Shown here: piece by piece, positions 44,616 through 54,652 of the stretch
Layout of the letters: the number at the start of each line of letters is the position of its first letter
Numbering within the stretch: position 1 is the first letter of the stretch
Assembly: GCF_000208745.1 (NCBI RefSeq)
Contig: NC_030852.1
Location: 16,272,419-16,336,418 of the forward strand
DNA: 64,000 nucleotides
From: Theobroma cacao
Taxonomy: Eukaryota; Streptophyta; Magnoliopsida; Malvales; Malvaceae
Direction of reading: 5' to 3'
Program-made: the position numbers and the translations under genes
The notes under the pieces: generated by a model
What the model saw: only the letters and a program-made list of their open reading frames with translations
The model's database searches: none
Told to the model about the DNA's origin: nothing

Positions 44616-46573
44616 ATGGCAAGAACATCTAAGAGTAAAGAGATATCAGAAAAGAAGAAAGGGAAAAGGCCAATGGAGGAAGGAATAGGAACAGAAAGTC
44701 TAAAGAAGAAACAGAAAATCATGCTTACTTCAATGAAAGAAATATCCGAGAAACTAAGAGAAAAGAAGCAGAAAACTAACAAGAAGAAAGGTACAGAATC
44801 CTCACTCTACAAAGGTATTAGTTTTTCTTCTTCGAAGTTCAAGAATAAGTTGCATGAATATAGGTTCAAAAACATTGAGAATGCACCAATCTCCTGTGAG
44901 AAATTTATTGATTGGAAGAGTTTTGATGAAAATGTAGAAATCCAGACTAGTTTATCTGAGTACTTTGATGAACTGAAACTAGAAGGTTACAGCACCTTTA
45001 AGAATAGGTCTTATAGTGCAAGTCTGGTTAAAGAGTTCTATTCTGGCATTGCTTTGAAAGTAAAAGAATTAGTAGAGTCTGATGATTATGTCAAAGATGG
45101 TTTGAATGTATACTTGAATGGAAAAGAATTTGTTGTGACTGCTAAAGATTTAGGAAACTTGTTGATAATAGAATGTAAAGAAGGTGAGTATGAGTTCCCT
45201 GAAAAATATGATACAACCTCACTATGGGAGATCATCACCAGAAGGAAGGAAAAATATTCTTCAAAGAGCAATTCAGGTCTAATAATTAGCCCTCGATTAA
45301 GATTTTACACTATTTTATAGCGGCAAACATTCTGGGTAGAAGTGGAAGCTTTAGCTACATCAGCCTCTAGGACCTTTGGCTGATGGAACATGCCTTCAAC
45401 AGGGTATCTCTGAATCTGGGAAGATATATGATTGAAAAAATGAAAAGTGCCTTCAGACTTGATAAGGTTAATCTGCCATATGGGAATGTCATTCCATCCT
45501 TTGTACAGAAGAAGGGAATATGGGCAAAAAGGTATGATATGGACTTGGTAAAAACTAGAGATCAAGCTATTTATTATGGCAACTTGGTTAAAATGGGGTA
45601 TGTGCTCGATGGGGAAAGGTTCATTAAGACCCCCAAGACTTGTCCAAGAAAAGAACACAGCCTACCTGCTCAACTTGAAGGAGCCTCTTCCAAATTCTCA
45701 AATGAAGTAATTTTTAATTTGCTCATGAGGATTGATGGAAAGTTGACTGACGAAGGAGAAAAGCTATAGAAAATTGAAAAGAAAATCACTGAGTTGGAAA
45801 ACAAGCTGAAGGAGAAGAAAAACATACCATCTAAACCTGTGGCTATAGACAACTCTGCAACATCTAGCACTGCACCAACACAGCAAGGTGCTGAAGGTTC
45901 AGCTAAGCCAGCAGAAAAATCTGCTCATCATGTTTGAAGTTATGGCATTCAAGCTGAACGTTACACCTACAAATTTGCCAATCCTGTTCTGCAGACTAAA
46001 GACTCTCACCAAGGGGATGATCAGCCAGCCAAGACACCCTCTCTTGAACTTCAAAGCAAAAATGAATCAGAACAAGGGACTAAAGTGGTTGGTTCTGAAA
46101 CAGAGAAACACTAGGCCTCTCCTCCAAATTTAGAGGAAGTTTCCATTATGAATGTCTTCCACCAAATGGTTAAGGAGGGACAAGCTGAAAAAGACACTGC
46201 CAGGACAAAAACTCAAAAAGATGGTGGAGATGTAGGAAAAGGAAAGAAACTTGCATCAGCTCCCAGAGTAAAAGTAAAATTCGGGAAAGCAAAAGCCACT
46301 GCAGCACCACCAATTGAGGCAAAACCACGAACCAAAGGAAAGAAGACTATGGCCACCAAGACAATTTTTCTTAAGAGAAGAAAGTCTTCCTGGTTGGCAC
46401 AGAAATCCAAACCGGTTTCAACCTCTTATCCTTAAAGTCCAATCCCTATCTCAGACAAGTCCTCACCGGAACCTTCCCCTAGGAAGTCATCACATCTTCG
46501 AGAGCCCTCTCATTTTCCTCTAAACCCTTTCTATGCCACTGAATCCTCATCCTCTAACACATCAGATGAGTAG
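44616..46573 (+). pseudogene. SireB post-pol (env-position) gene with PF20167-like domain
   Basis: ATG 44616. Basic N-terminus (KKKGKRPMEEG, SLKKKQK); central domain with KFIDWKSFDE, SLVKEFYSGI, VYLNGKEFVVTAKDLGNLL and SLWEIITRRKEKYSSKSN. A small indel near 45303 shifts frame; in the next frame an LHYF-type block, then TAG at 45369-45371 in place of the Gln of SireC, then LWLMEHAFN and GRYMIEKM. A DLVKTRDQAIYYGNL region follows, then TAG at 45767 and a predicted coiled coil (KIEKKITELENKLKEKKN). The tail is Lys-rich then Pro/Ser-rich (TKTIFLKRRKSS, SPEPSPRKSS) to TAG 46571-46573. About 650 codons ancestrally. I see no signal peptide or membrane segment, so an envelope role is not supported. 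Homologous to 6479-13824 minus. Confidence 0.82.
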
Positions 46574-47292
46574 AAGCCTCTTCCTTTGATGCAAACAAAA
46601 ATGGGGAGTAAGATGGCAGAACCAGGGTTGCAAGAACCAAGGATGCAGGAACCAATGAACAAAATAAAAAAAAATGTTAGGGTGGAGGAACCAAGAACCT
46701 AGAAAAGAAAAGAGAGCAGAATCAGGAGCAGGAACTTAGAAAAATAAGAGATAGGAAGCAAAATAGTCTAGGGGCAATTACGAAAAATTTTTTGATTAAC
46801 TGCTATTTGTGCCATGGTGGCACTTGAACACTGAAGTTTAATTCTGTTGTTTATATGGTTGTGTGTGAAATGTGAATGCTGATATGTCTATGTTGTTTAA
46901 CTACCACAAATTGAAGTTTGTTGATATTTTGATATCTTGGTATTTTTACTGTCATGAACAAAATCTACTGATGCTATGCTGATATTGATTTACACTCTGA
47001 TAAATGATTTTCAATATGGCATTGAGAATAACTTCTGTTTATAAATAGATATAGATGCTGTGTATAGAATGTCAATTGAATCATGAAGGGAATAGATAAA
47101 ATCTGATGACTGTATGCTGTTGACAGAACTCTGCTGAATTTTTTATGAAAATCTGTCAACATTCATTGCTGTAAATCATTCCAGATTTCTGCACATGTAT
47201 ATACACATATATAATCTAAGTGTACAATGTCATTCTCTCTATATGACAAGAATAAAATTTGCTGGAATAAAGTAAGCAAAATATGCACACAT
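46574..47292 (+). other. SireB 3' noncoding region
   Basis: AT-rich with no open frame of note. Near 46600-46720 a GGAACCAAGGATGCAGGAACC-like short repeat follows the stop. It corresponds to 5880-6478 in SireC. A minus-strand 62-codon frame (46974-47162) has no support. Confidence 0.6.
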
Positions 47293-47412
47293 TAAGGGGG
47301 AGCATATACTTAGGGGGAGCAATTCTCGTTTTCTATAAAAAACTAAAAAAGAGTAAAAAGACACTATGCTGTTAATCAAGAAATGTTTTGTCATCATTAA
47401 AAAGGGGGAGAT
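47293..47412 (+). other. Three repeated polypurine tracts before the SireB 3' LTR
   Basis: TTAAGGGGGAGCA (47293-47305), TTAGGGGGAGCA (47310-47321) and AAAAGGGGGAGATTG (47400-47414). The last abuts the LTR and primes plus-strand DNA synthesis. Several upstream tracts of the same sequence are a known feature of Sireviruses. Equivalent, partly decayed tracts are at 5767-5880 in SireC. Confidence 0.85.
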
Positions 47413-48485
47413 TGTTGGCGCCATTAGTTTTCGATGATAATAAAACATTCCCATTTATTTGTGTCTAATATCTTTACTTGAGTGTGCAGGAAAATCAATA
47501 TATGAAATTAATTATTTAACTCTTCAAAGAGTATATCAAAAGAAAAAGAGGGATAAAAATAACAAGATGTAATTGTCTAACAAGGAGGAAGCTTATTGGT
47601 GAAACAAAGAAGAATGTTGGTTGACCAAGTTTCAAATTGAAGGAATGGCGAGTTGAAGAGTTTGAGAAATAGAACCAACTTAGTCGACCAAGTTAGTCGA
47701 CTAACTACTCTCTGCCAAAATGTGCAACTTGAAACAAAACTACTTTAATCGACCAAGTCAATCGACTAAGAGCTCTTTGTCTACAATTTGAACAAGAGCA
47801 CTACAAGACAGATTAACGGCTAAAACTCATCCTCAACTATTTCCAATAGACATAAAACTACCAAACTACCATCAGAGTTGCTTCTCCAAGTATAAAAGGG
47901 TCTTCCAACAATTAGAAACAAGTTTTTAGAAGCCTTGAATGAGATTTGAGCTATAGAGAGTTGAAAAACTAGAAAATCTTCACTGCACTTGTCTGTACTT
48001 AAATGCCTACTCTTTGCATTTGTATTTTGTACTCAATCTTGTACCAATCAGATCAACCAATGATCATAGGTACTTTCTTTTACTACTCTTCTTATATTCT
48101 TAGAGTGAGGAAGTCACTCTAAGTGGTTATTCAAGCTTGGGATAGCTTGATTGTTGTAGGTTGTGGTTGAGCATTCAAAAACCAGTTTGGGTTTTAGTTG
48201 AGCCCGTGCAAAACTAGTGTAAAAGGTTTTGGCTGAGCCTTGAAAAGCCATTGTAAAGCTTGGTGAAAGCTTGTGAATTTCACCGAATCTTGGTGGATTT
48301 GTTGGGAAAATCCTTGGTTGGATAATCAAGGTAGTGGATATAGGTCTTGGACCGAACCACTCTAAATTGCTATGCATCTTGTACTTTGTTTTTATTTTCT
48401 TAAGTTTTGGAAATTAGTTTTCAATATTGTTAAAAGCCAAATTGTGCTATTCACCCCCCTCTAGCATATATTATCGGGACCAACA
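47413..48485 (+). repeat. SireB 3' LTR
   Basis: Starts TGTTGGCGCCATTAG, ends GGGACCAACA, 1,073 bp. Direct repeat of 33323-34391, including the TATA box at 47891-47898 and paired AGTCGACTAA motifs near 47690-47770. Confidence 0.93.
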
Positions 48486-48605
48486 AAAAAAAGCCAACAA
48501 TTTGAACAAACTCAAACTTGATGAGCTTTTAGGATCCTTACTTACTTATAAGATGACTCTTAGACATGAAGAATGATAGGAAGATAAGCTTAAAGTACAG
48601 TAATG
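48486..48605 (+). pseudogene. SireA gag, continuation after the SireB insertion
   Basis: After the TSD copy AAAAA the SireA frame resumes in phase and reads KANNLNKLKLDELLGSLLTYKMTLRHEE, matching SireB KDLNIITLDEIYGSLLTHELELKEE. Two TGA/TAG codons follow and the homology stops near 48605, where the sequence turns into an inverted SireA LTR. The knuckles, pol and 3' LTR of this plus copy are absent. Confidence 0.85.
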
Positions 48606-49440
48606 AAGAAAGGAGTGAATTGGTTATGAATTAAAAATTTCCCCTTTTTAAAAGATCTTTAAAAATGCAATAGAAATGTAAGAAATAAAGCAGCAAAAAT
48701 AGAGTATGAACTAAACAAGTCAAGTGTAGAAAGATAAAGAGTACTCACTCAGATTTTTATTGAAGCTACGCCTTTTAAAGCCTACGTCTTCTCTTTTGGT
48801 AACATAAGAAGTTCAAATTCACTATCAACTTGCCTTTTTAACAGGGTCAAGCGTAATCTTTACAAGATGCCTTTTAATAGGATCAGGCGTAACCTTCATA
48901 ACATAATTTTTCACAAGATCAAGCATAACCTCAACCAAAACACTACTTTTTTTAGGTTCAAGTACAACCTTTACACAAGATACAACCTTTTAAAGGATCA
49001 AGCAAAACCCTTTTACCTTTTTATTAGAGGAATAACCAATACAGTAGTGGATTCTTAAAAAGAATTACCTTAAAACTTCTATGAAGGCTAATAAGATGTT
49101 TAGGTTCAAAAAGATGAAAGCTTTCTCATGAGAAATAAATTATGAGATGAAGTTTAGGCTTAATAAGTATCATTTAAAGAATAAAAATGTGATCTTTAGT
49201 TCTATTCTTACTCAAAGATAGGATATTTTTGCTCTTTGCTCTCTTCCTTGTTTTCCAAATTTTTGGCTCTTATAAATTTTTCAAAATTGTTCAATATTGC
49301 TCAAAATCACTACTTAATGTCCTCAAAGTAGATATTTATACACCTTGTGATTTCTTTCCTATTAGAGTGAAATTTAAATAAGTTTTCATATGTTTCAACC
49401 AACTTGCACATTTTTATCGCACATGGAGAATCGATTCGTT

Positions 49441-52107
49441 TGTCACGACCTAAATTTCGAGCCATGACTGGTGCATAGGCCCAGTGGACGTAACCCACTA
49501 AGCCCAAGCAAGCCTCTTTACGTAATCTAGTTCACCATCCCATCAATTTTTCATCACCATTACTAGACCACCATTTGTAATTTGCAACAGATCGNGCAAG
49601 CCTCTTTACGTAATCTAGTTCACCATCCCATCAATTTTTCATCACCATTACTAGACCACCATTTGTAATTTGCAACTAGACGTATTTTCATAATACAACA
49701 TCGATACCAAAAATTTACATTTGTATGATCTCAAAATAAGGTTATTCAAATCCATCTCATAATGGCACCATCATTCCAAACTATACATGCATCGTTGGCA
49801 AGTGATTCCTAGCAATTTACATTAAATGTACATGTACTCATATAAGAGACTTCTGACGACTAGCGGAGTGACTTTGGTGAGGGTATGGCTATCGAATGCC
49901 ATGATACCTACTAAGAATGAATGCAAGTGGACACCTTAGTCTCAGTCCCAACTATCTACGGATATGAAAACATGCAATTTAAAAGAGTGAGTATTAACTC
50001 AGTGAGTGAACATAAGAAGGGAACAAGCAATGATAAGAAATGTTCTAGAAAACATGATGCACTTATGATAAAACCATGCAATTTAGTCAAATTTTTTGTT
50101 AAAACCCCTCATTCCAAACTTTTAATGTTTAATCCCTTAATGTTACTAGATCCATGATAAACCTTGAAGTTGAATAGAATGAAAATTTCAGCAATGACCA
50201 AGCAATACAAGCAATAGAGGGTTCTCTCGCTGAGCGAAAAAGGCATTCTTAGTTTGCACATGATTCGGTTTTTTAAGCATATCTCCCATTACAGAAGTCC
50301 AATTGACATGATTTTTAGGTCATTATAAATCTAAGAGGCTGGGCTACAACTTTGATGTTTTCCACTTTGCCTAGTTCTGAACGAAACATGGTCAAAATCG
50401 ATGTCAAAATGAAAGAACTATACTAGAATTTTGGAACCACCCAAGAGTTTCTCGCTGCAGTGAGAATAACTAGGCCAGTGTAACCCCCTCCCAACCCGAG
50501 AGTTTCTCGCTGCAATGAGAATGAATCTCACTGTAGCAAGAATAAGAGCAATTTAGTTAAAAGGGATATTGTTACATCAAAAAGCCATTTTCTTGCTGAA
50601 ATGAAAAGCAATTTGGGAGCAATTAACAACGCCAACATACAAAATAATCACAATTATTTTCATAAACTTTCTATAACATATATATATATATATATATATA
50701 CATACATCATCGTGCATACCATCCCGCCACACTCAGCTCATGTGCATTCCCTACACACACAATGCAATATCATCATCATCAGTTCATGTGCACTCTTGCA
50801 TCGCACATAGCTGGGTCATCATCAGCTTATGTGCACTCCCACACCGCACATAGCTGGGTCATCATTATCACACAAAAGGAGCATCCAATGCATAATATAC
50901 ATATCAATATAATGTGAGAACGCATGAATTATTTATATTGCACATTTCACAAGATAGAAACATTTCATCAAGGGCTTCTTCCCCAAGTATATTTTTAAAG
51001 CAAAAACAATTTAAACTTTCAAATGATTTATTTAAACATGTAGGCACTTCCCAAAACATTTTGAATTGCAAGTTCACTCACTAGTCTTTGTTGATGTTTT
51101 GGTGGGCTCTAACTTCGATTAATGTTCCGAATGGAGGTGTGGGGTTTCGTTGGAACCTATCACACACAACAACATCGCCATCAACCTAACTAGGCATTAA
51201 TACCATTCCGAAAGCTATTTCCTAAATCAAGTTCTACTAGTCATCCCTAACTAACTTCTAACTACTACTAAATGGCTATTATTTGCACTACTCTAGTCAC
51301 ACTAAAAATGAATAAACAACCTTAACAATAAAACACTCACAAATCTAATTACTAGACATTATCAACAACTAAAAAGATTAACCCTATCTCATACTCACTT
51401 TGATGGTCTTTGTAGTTGAGTTCTCTTTCAAAATTCTTCAAGTTAATAAGGGAAATCACTATCTCTCTCTCTCTCTACACATCCAACTAGTGAGTGAATG
51501 TACTAAAGAAAGACTTTTGAAGGCTGTTGAGGTGTAAAAGTGGAAGAGCATGAAAAACCCTATGAAGGAGTGGGCAAAAGAATGAAGCTTAGACCTTTTA
51601 TGAGAGATTTATGGAGGATTCAAGGTTTTCTTCCCATGGAGGGTGAAGAAAACGTGAAATGGAGAGAAGAGATGGATCGAAGAAGAAGCTGCTGAAAGTT
51701 GCTGGAACTTGATATTTATATCTAAAGTTTATCCAATTCCTTATGTAAATTACCAAAATGCCCTTTACAAGGTCACTTTGTCTTCCTCCCATCCTTTGGG
51801 CAACCTTTTACTCTTTTGACACTGAGACAAAGTCCATAATAGTCTAAAAATACTCGGGTTCACGAAAACGTAAAAATTTAGATCTAAGATGAAAAATGAC
51901 CATTTTGCCCCTACTATGGAAATTATCAGTGTTTCTATCTTTTTCATTTATTTTTCCATCATTCATTTATTCCTTAAGCTTACTTAGACCTTAATAACAT
52001 TAGAAAACTACTTCCAAGAGCTCACCATGAGAAATGATGATATTACCTTTGGTTCGTGTTATCGCGTCTACTTCTAGTTACGAGTCTATGAAGGTCGAGG
52101 TTTCACA
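49441..52107 (-). mobile_element. Tk1 LTR inserted in the inverted SireA LTR
   Basis: Begins TGTCACGACC, ends GAGGTTTCACA, 2,667 bp including an internal duplication (49506-49677). Flanks are TCGTT on the left and ATACG on the right, so no TSD is visible; bases at one junction were probably lost. Module M at 50289-50420 is antisense to the LTR; palindromes near 50445-50540; a (TA)n run near 50682-50700; short minisatellite at 50735-50860. Confidence 0.85.
49506..49677. repeat. About 83-bp exact tandem duplication around an N
   Basis: GCAAGCCTCTTTACGTAATC to TTTGCAAC occurs at 49506-49588 and again from 49596, identical by eye, separated by AGATCGN (N at 49595). The ambiguous base and perfect identity suggest two overlapping contig ends joined without merging. 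The homologous LTR at 54710-54795 has a single copy. Confidence 0.9.
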
Positions 52108-53276
52108 ATACGAGGGTACTGGGTGTCACATCTTTGATCATGAGTTGTCAGTCCTTCATAAAGTTTGGAACTTTCTATCTTTGAAGAATCAAATCTTCTT
52201 TTCTAAGATGTCAGTTCTTTTACAACTTGGTTCAAAGGTAACAATTTTGCATTTTTGGAGAATCGATTGTTCTTCTTCAAGGTGTCAGTTCTTCACTATT
52301 GACTAACACCAAAATTTAAATTTTAGCTTGACTTTTGACACTCCAACCTTATCCATTCATACCATCTATTTCTTGGTCACCAAGTTTTGATTCTTGCTTT
52401 TAGTGCTTCAAGAACTAAAATCTTCTCCATGTAAAATTGATTCTTTGTCTCTAAACTTATGTTGTTTGGTTTATTTTTCACTTAGAACTAACTTCTGCTA
52501 TATGGAGAATTGATTCTTTCCTCTTCGTATTTCTACCTTCTACATTTTGTTCTCCTAAAATCGATTATTTCACTTTAAGGTGTTGGTTTTTCTTAATTCC
52601 AATAGCTTCAAGAACTGATTTCTTCTTCTATCAGAATTGATTTTTCACTATTTCTGTCTACTAAGAACTAACTTCTCCCCATCTTAGGATTGATTCTTTT
52701 TGTGATAAAGAAATAAAATTTTCTTTCTTCTCATTTAACAGTCAAATCTTTGCTTTTAAGAATTCGATTCTTAGGCTGGCACTTTGAGTTTAAAAACAAT
52801 AAATATTTGGGAAAACTTAGAAGCATTTCTTTAAGTTCAAGAGTATTCTCATTAACTTTCAAAGCATATTCAATCAATCTTAACATTTCAATATATCTTT
52901 TTTTTTAAGATCAACTTTAAAATATCCTTGAAGATTTTCTTCATATTCAAAAATATCTTTCATTCATTTTCAAGGCATATTTAGTTCAATTAATTTTTTC
53001 ATTTCAAAGCTTGCTTTTTGATATGACAAAATTAAGAGTTAAATTTGCTCATTGAAAAACTCTCCCTAAACTTGTGCTCATGATTTCGAAAGATTTTAGA
53101 ACTATGGTAAACGAATTGAAAACATTTTTCTCCAGTAAAACTCTCCTTGAATCTTTGCTCTTTTCAAAAAGATTTATATTTCAGTTTGAAAGCATTTTGA
53201 AATCATTTTTGAAAAATCTAAAAAATCTAGCCATGAGATTCAGAGAAGTTAAGCTTGGCAAATTTACTCACAATAT

Positions 53277-53290
53277 TCTCCCCCTTTTTG
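53277..53290 (-). other. Polypurine tract of the inverted SireA copy
   Basis: CTCCCCCTTTTTG on the plus strand, that is CAAAAAGGGGGAG in the minus sense, four bases from the LTR boundary. Same sequence type as the SireB tracts. The 53291-53349 stretch after it is short unassigned internal sequence. Confidence 0.75.
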
Positions 53291-53349
53291 TTATACCAAA
53301 AAGGAATAGAAAATAAAGTATTAGTAGTATATAACTTGTAGGGAGAACA

Positions 53350-54652
53350 TGTGAAACCTAGACCTTCTTAGACATGTAGTGGAGGTAAACACGATAACTT
53401 CAGTTAGGGAGTAGTTCTGTCATTTCCTTGGTGAGCTCCTAGAAGTGAGTTTTTCTAATATTATTAAGGTCTAAGTAAACCTAAAGAATAAATGAATGAT
53501 GTATAAAATAATGAAATAAGCGAAGAAAATAGAAATAATGATAATTTCCACAATAAGGGCAAAATGGTCATTTTGGACCTCAGGTCTAAATTTTTAAGTT
53601 TTCATGAACTGGAGTACCTTTAATCTATTGTGGACCTTTTCTAAGTGTCAAAAGAGTAAAAAGTTTGAGCCAAAGGGAAGAAGGAAAAGTCAACTATGCA
53701 ATGGCATTTTTGTAAATAAGTGAAACTTTAGTCAACCCAAGTATAAATATCTTATTTTTCCAACACCTTCTCTTCACTTCCAACAACTTCTTCTTCTTCC
53801 TTCCATTTCTCTTCTCCATTTCATATTTTCCATCTTCCATGGAAGCCATTCCTTGAAACCTCCATAACTTTTTCCAAGCAACTTCAATTCTCATGCTTTG
53901 GCACACTTTTTCATAAGATTCTTTGTGCACTTTCACTTCTACACCTCAAGAACCCTCAAAAGTCTTTCCTCAATACTTTCTCTCACTAGCTGGACATTTT
54001 AGAGAGAGAAAGAGAGACTTTTCATAATAGCTTGACAAACTCTTGGAAAGGAATTCAACTACAAAACCATCAAGGTGAGTAGTGAGTTAGGTTTTATTTT
54101 AAGCTGTTGATGATGACCAATAATTAGAGTTGTGGGTTGTTTTATTGTTGAAGGTTGTTTGTTTATTCTTAGTGTGACTAGAGTAGTGTAAACTAATGAC
54201 TAGTCAAATGCTAATTGGAAAGCTAGTTAGGAATAACTAGCAAAACTTGATTTAGGAAAATAGCTTTTGGAATAATATTCATGTTAATTGAGTTGGTCTG
54301 ATGCTATTGTGTGTGATAGGTTCCAACGAGGCTCCACATCTCCACGTGGAGCATTAGTGGAAGTCGGAATCGATTAAAGAATCAACAGAGACAAGTGAGT
54401 GAACTTGCATTAAAATGTTTTAGGATGAATGCATATGTATTTGGTTGAATCACTTGAAATATTTTTATTGAACTTTTCTCTAAATATGCATGGGATCAAG
54501 CCCTTGATGAAACGTTTTTATGTTGTGAAATATGAATGTGATGAACTCATATGGTTTTACATTATGTGACGTGTATGTTATGCATTGAATGGCACTATTG
54601 GGTGACAAATGTAACATGCATGTGCGGTGTAGGAGAGCACATGACTTTGATA
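53350..54652 (+). mobile_element. Tk1 LTR, plus orientation, 3'-truncated
   Basis: Begins TGTGAAACCTAGACC and follows the Tk1 sense order: CAAAATGGTCATTTTGG, AGTGTCAAAAGAGTAAAAAG, a TATA box, a C/T-rich block (CTTCTTCTTCTTCC), TCTCACTAGC, GGTTCCAACGAGG and GTGAGTGAACTTGCATT. It breaks off at about 54652 inside the GTGCGGTGTAGGAGAGCAC minisatellite, where a minus-oriented Tk1 LTR begins. A possible remainder is 57160-57352. Confidence 0.82.
53742..53749 (+). promoter_or_regulatory. TATA box of the Tk1 LTR
   Basis: TATAAATA in AGTATAAATATC. Complementary GATATTTAT motifs are at the same place in minus copies (12822, 37210, 43816, 51710 and 56757), which supports the orientation assigned to Tk1. 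Transcription start is unknown. Confidence 0.5.

Larger units (their letters stand above)
33323..48485 (+). mobile_element. SireB: complete Sirevirus-like Ty1/copia element
   Basis: LTRs at 33323-34391 and 47413-48485, PBS at 34394, gag, pol, a post-pol gene, three AGGGGGAG tracts, and flanking AAAAA (33318-33322 and 48486-48490). Without the two Tk1 solo LTRs and their TSD copies it is about 10.2 kb. Order gag-PR-IN-RT-RH-(env position), a PBS for initiator Met and repeated polypurine tracts identify the Sirevirus (SIRE/Maximus) lineage. LTRs differ at about 20 sites in the first 320 aligned bases by eye, mostly transitions. It is inserted in SireA gag. All genes carry disabling changes. Confidence 0.93.
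48606..53272 (-). repeat. SireA-family LTR, inverted, interrupted by a Tk1 LTR
   Basis: AGTGAATTGGTTATGAA at 48606 is the complement of a point about 45 bases inside the 3' end of the SireA LTR (32610), so the terminal bases are missing. Homology runs through the GTTATRCYT-type short repeats (48760-49070) and the GAATCGATTC palindromes (exact at 49428-49437). After the Tk1 insert it resumes at 52108 and ends TTACTCACA at 53272, next to a polypurine tract. No coding sequence. Confidence 0.75.

Noticed and set aside
44616..46573. Retroviral-type envelope gene
   Set aside because: Position fits, but I see no signal peptide, membrane anchor or cleavage site; the domain resembles the plant transposon protein family instead.
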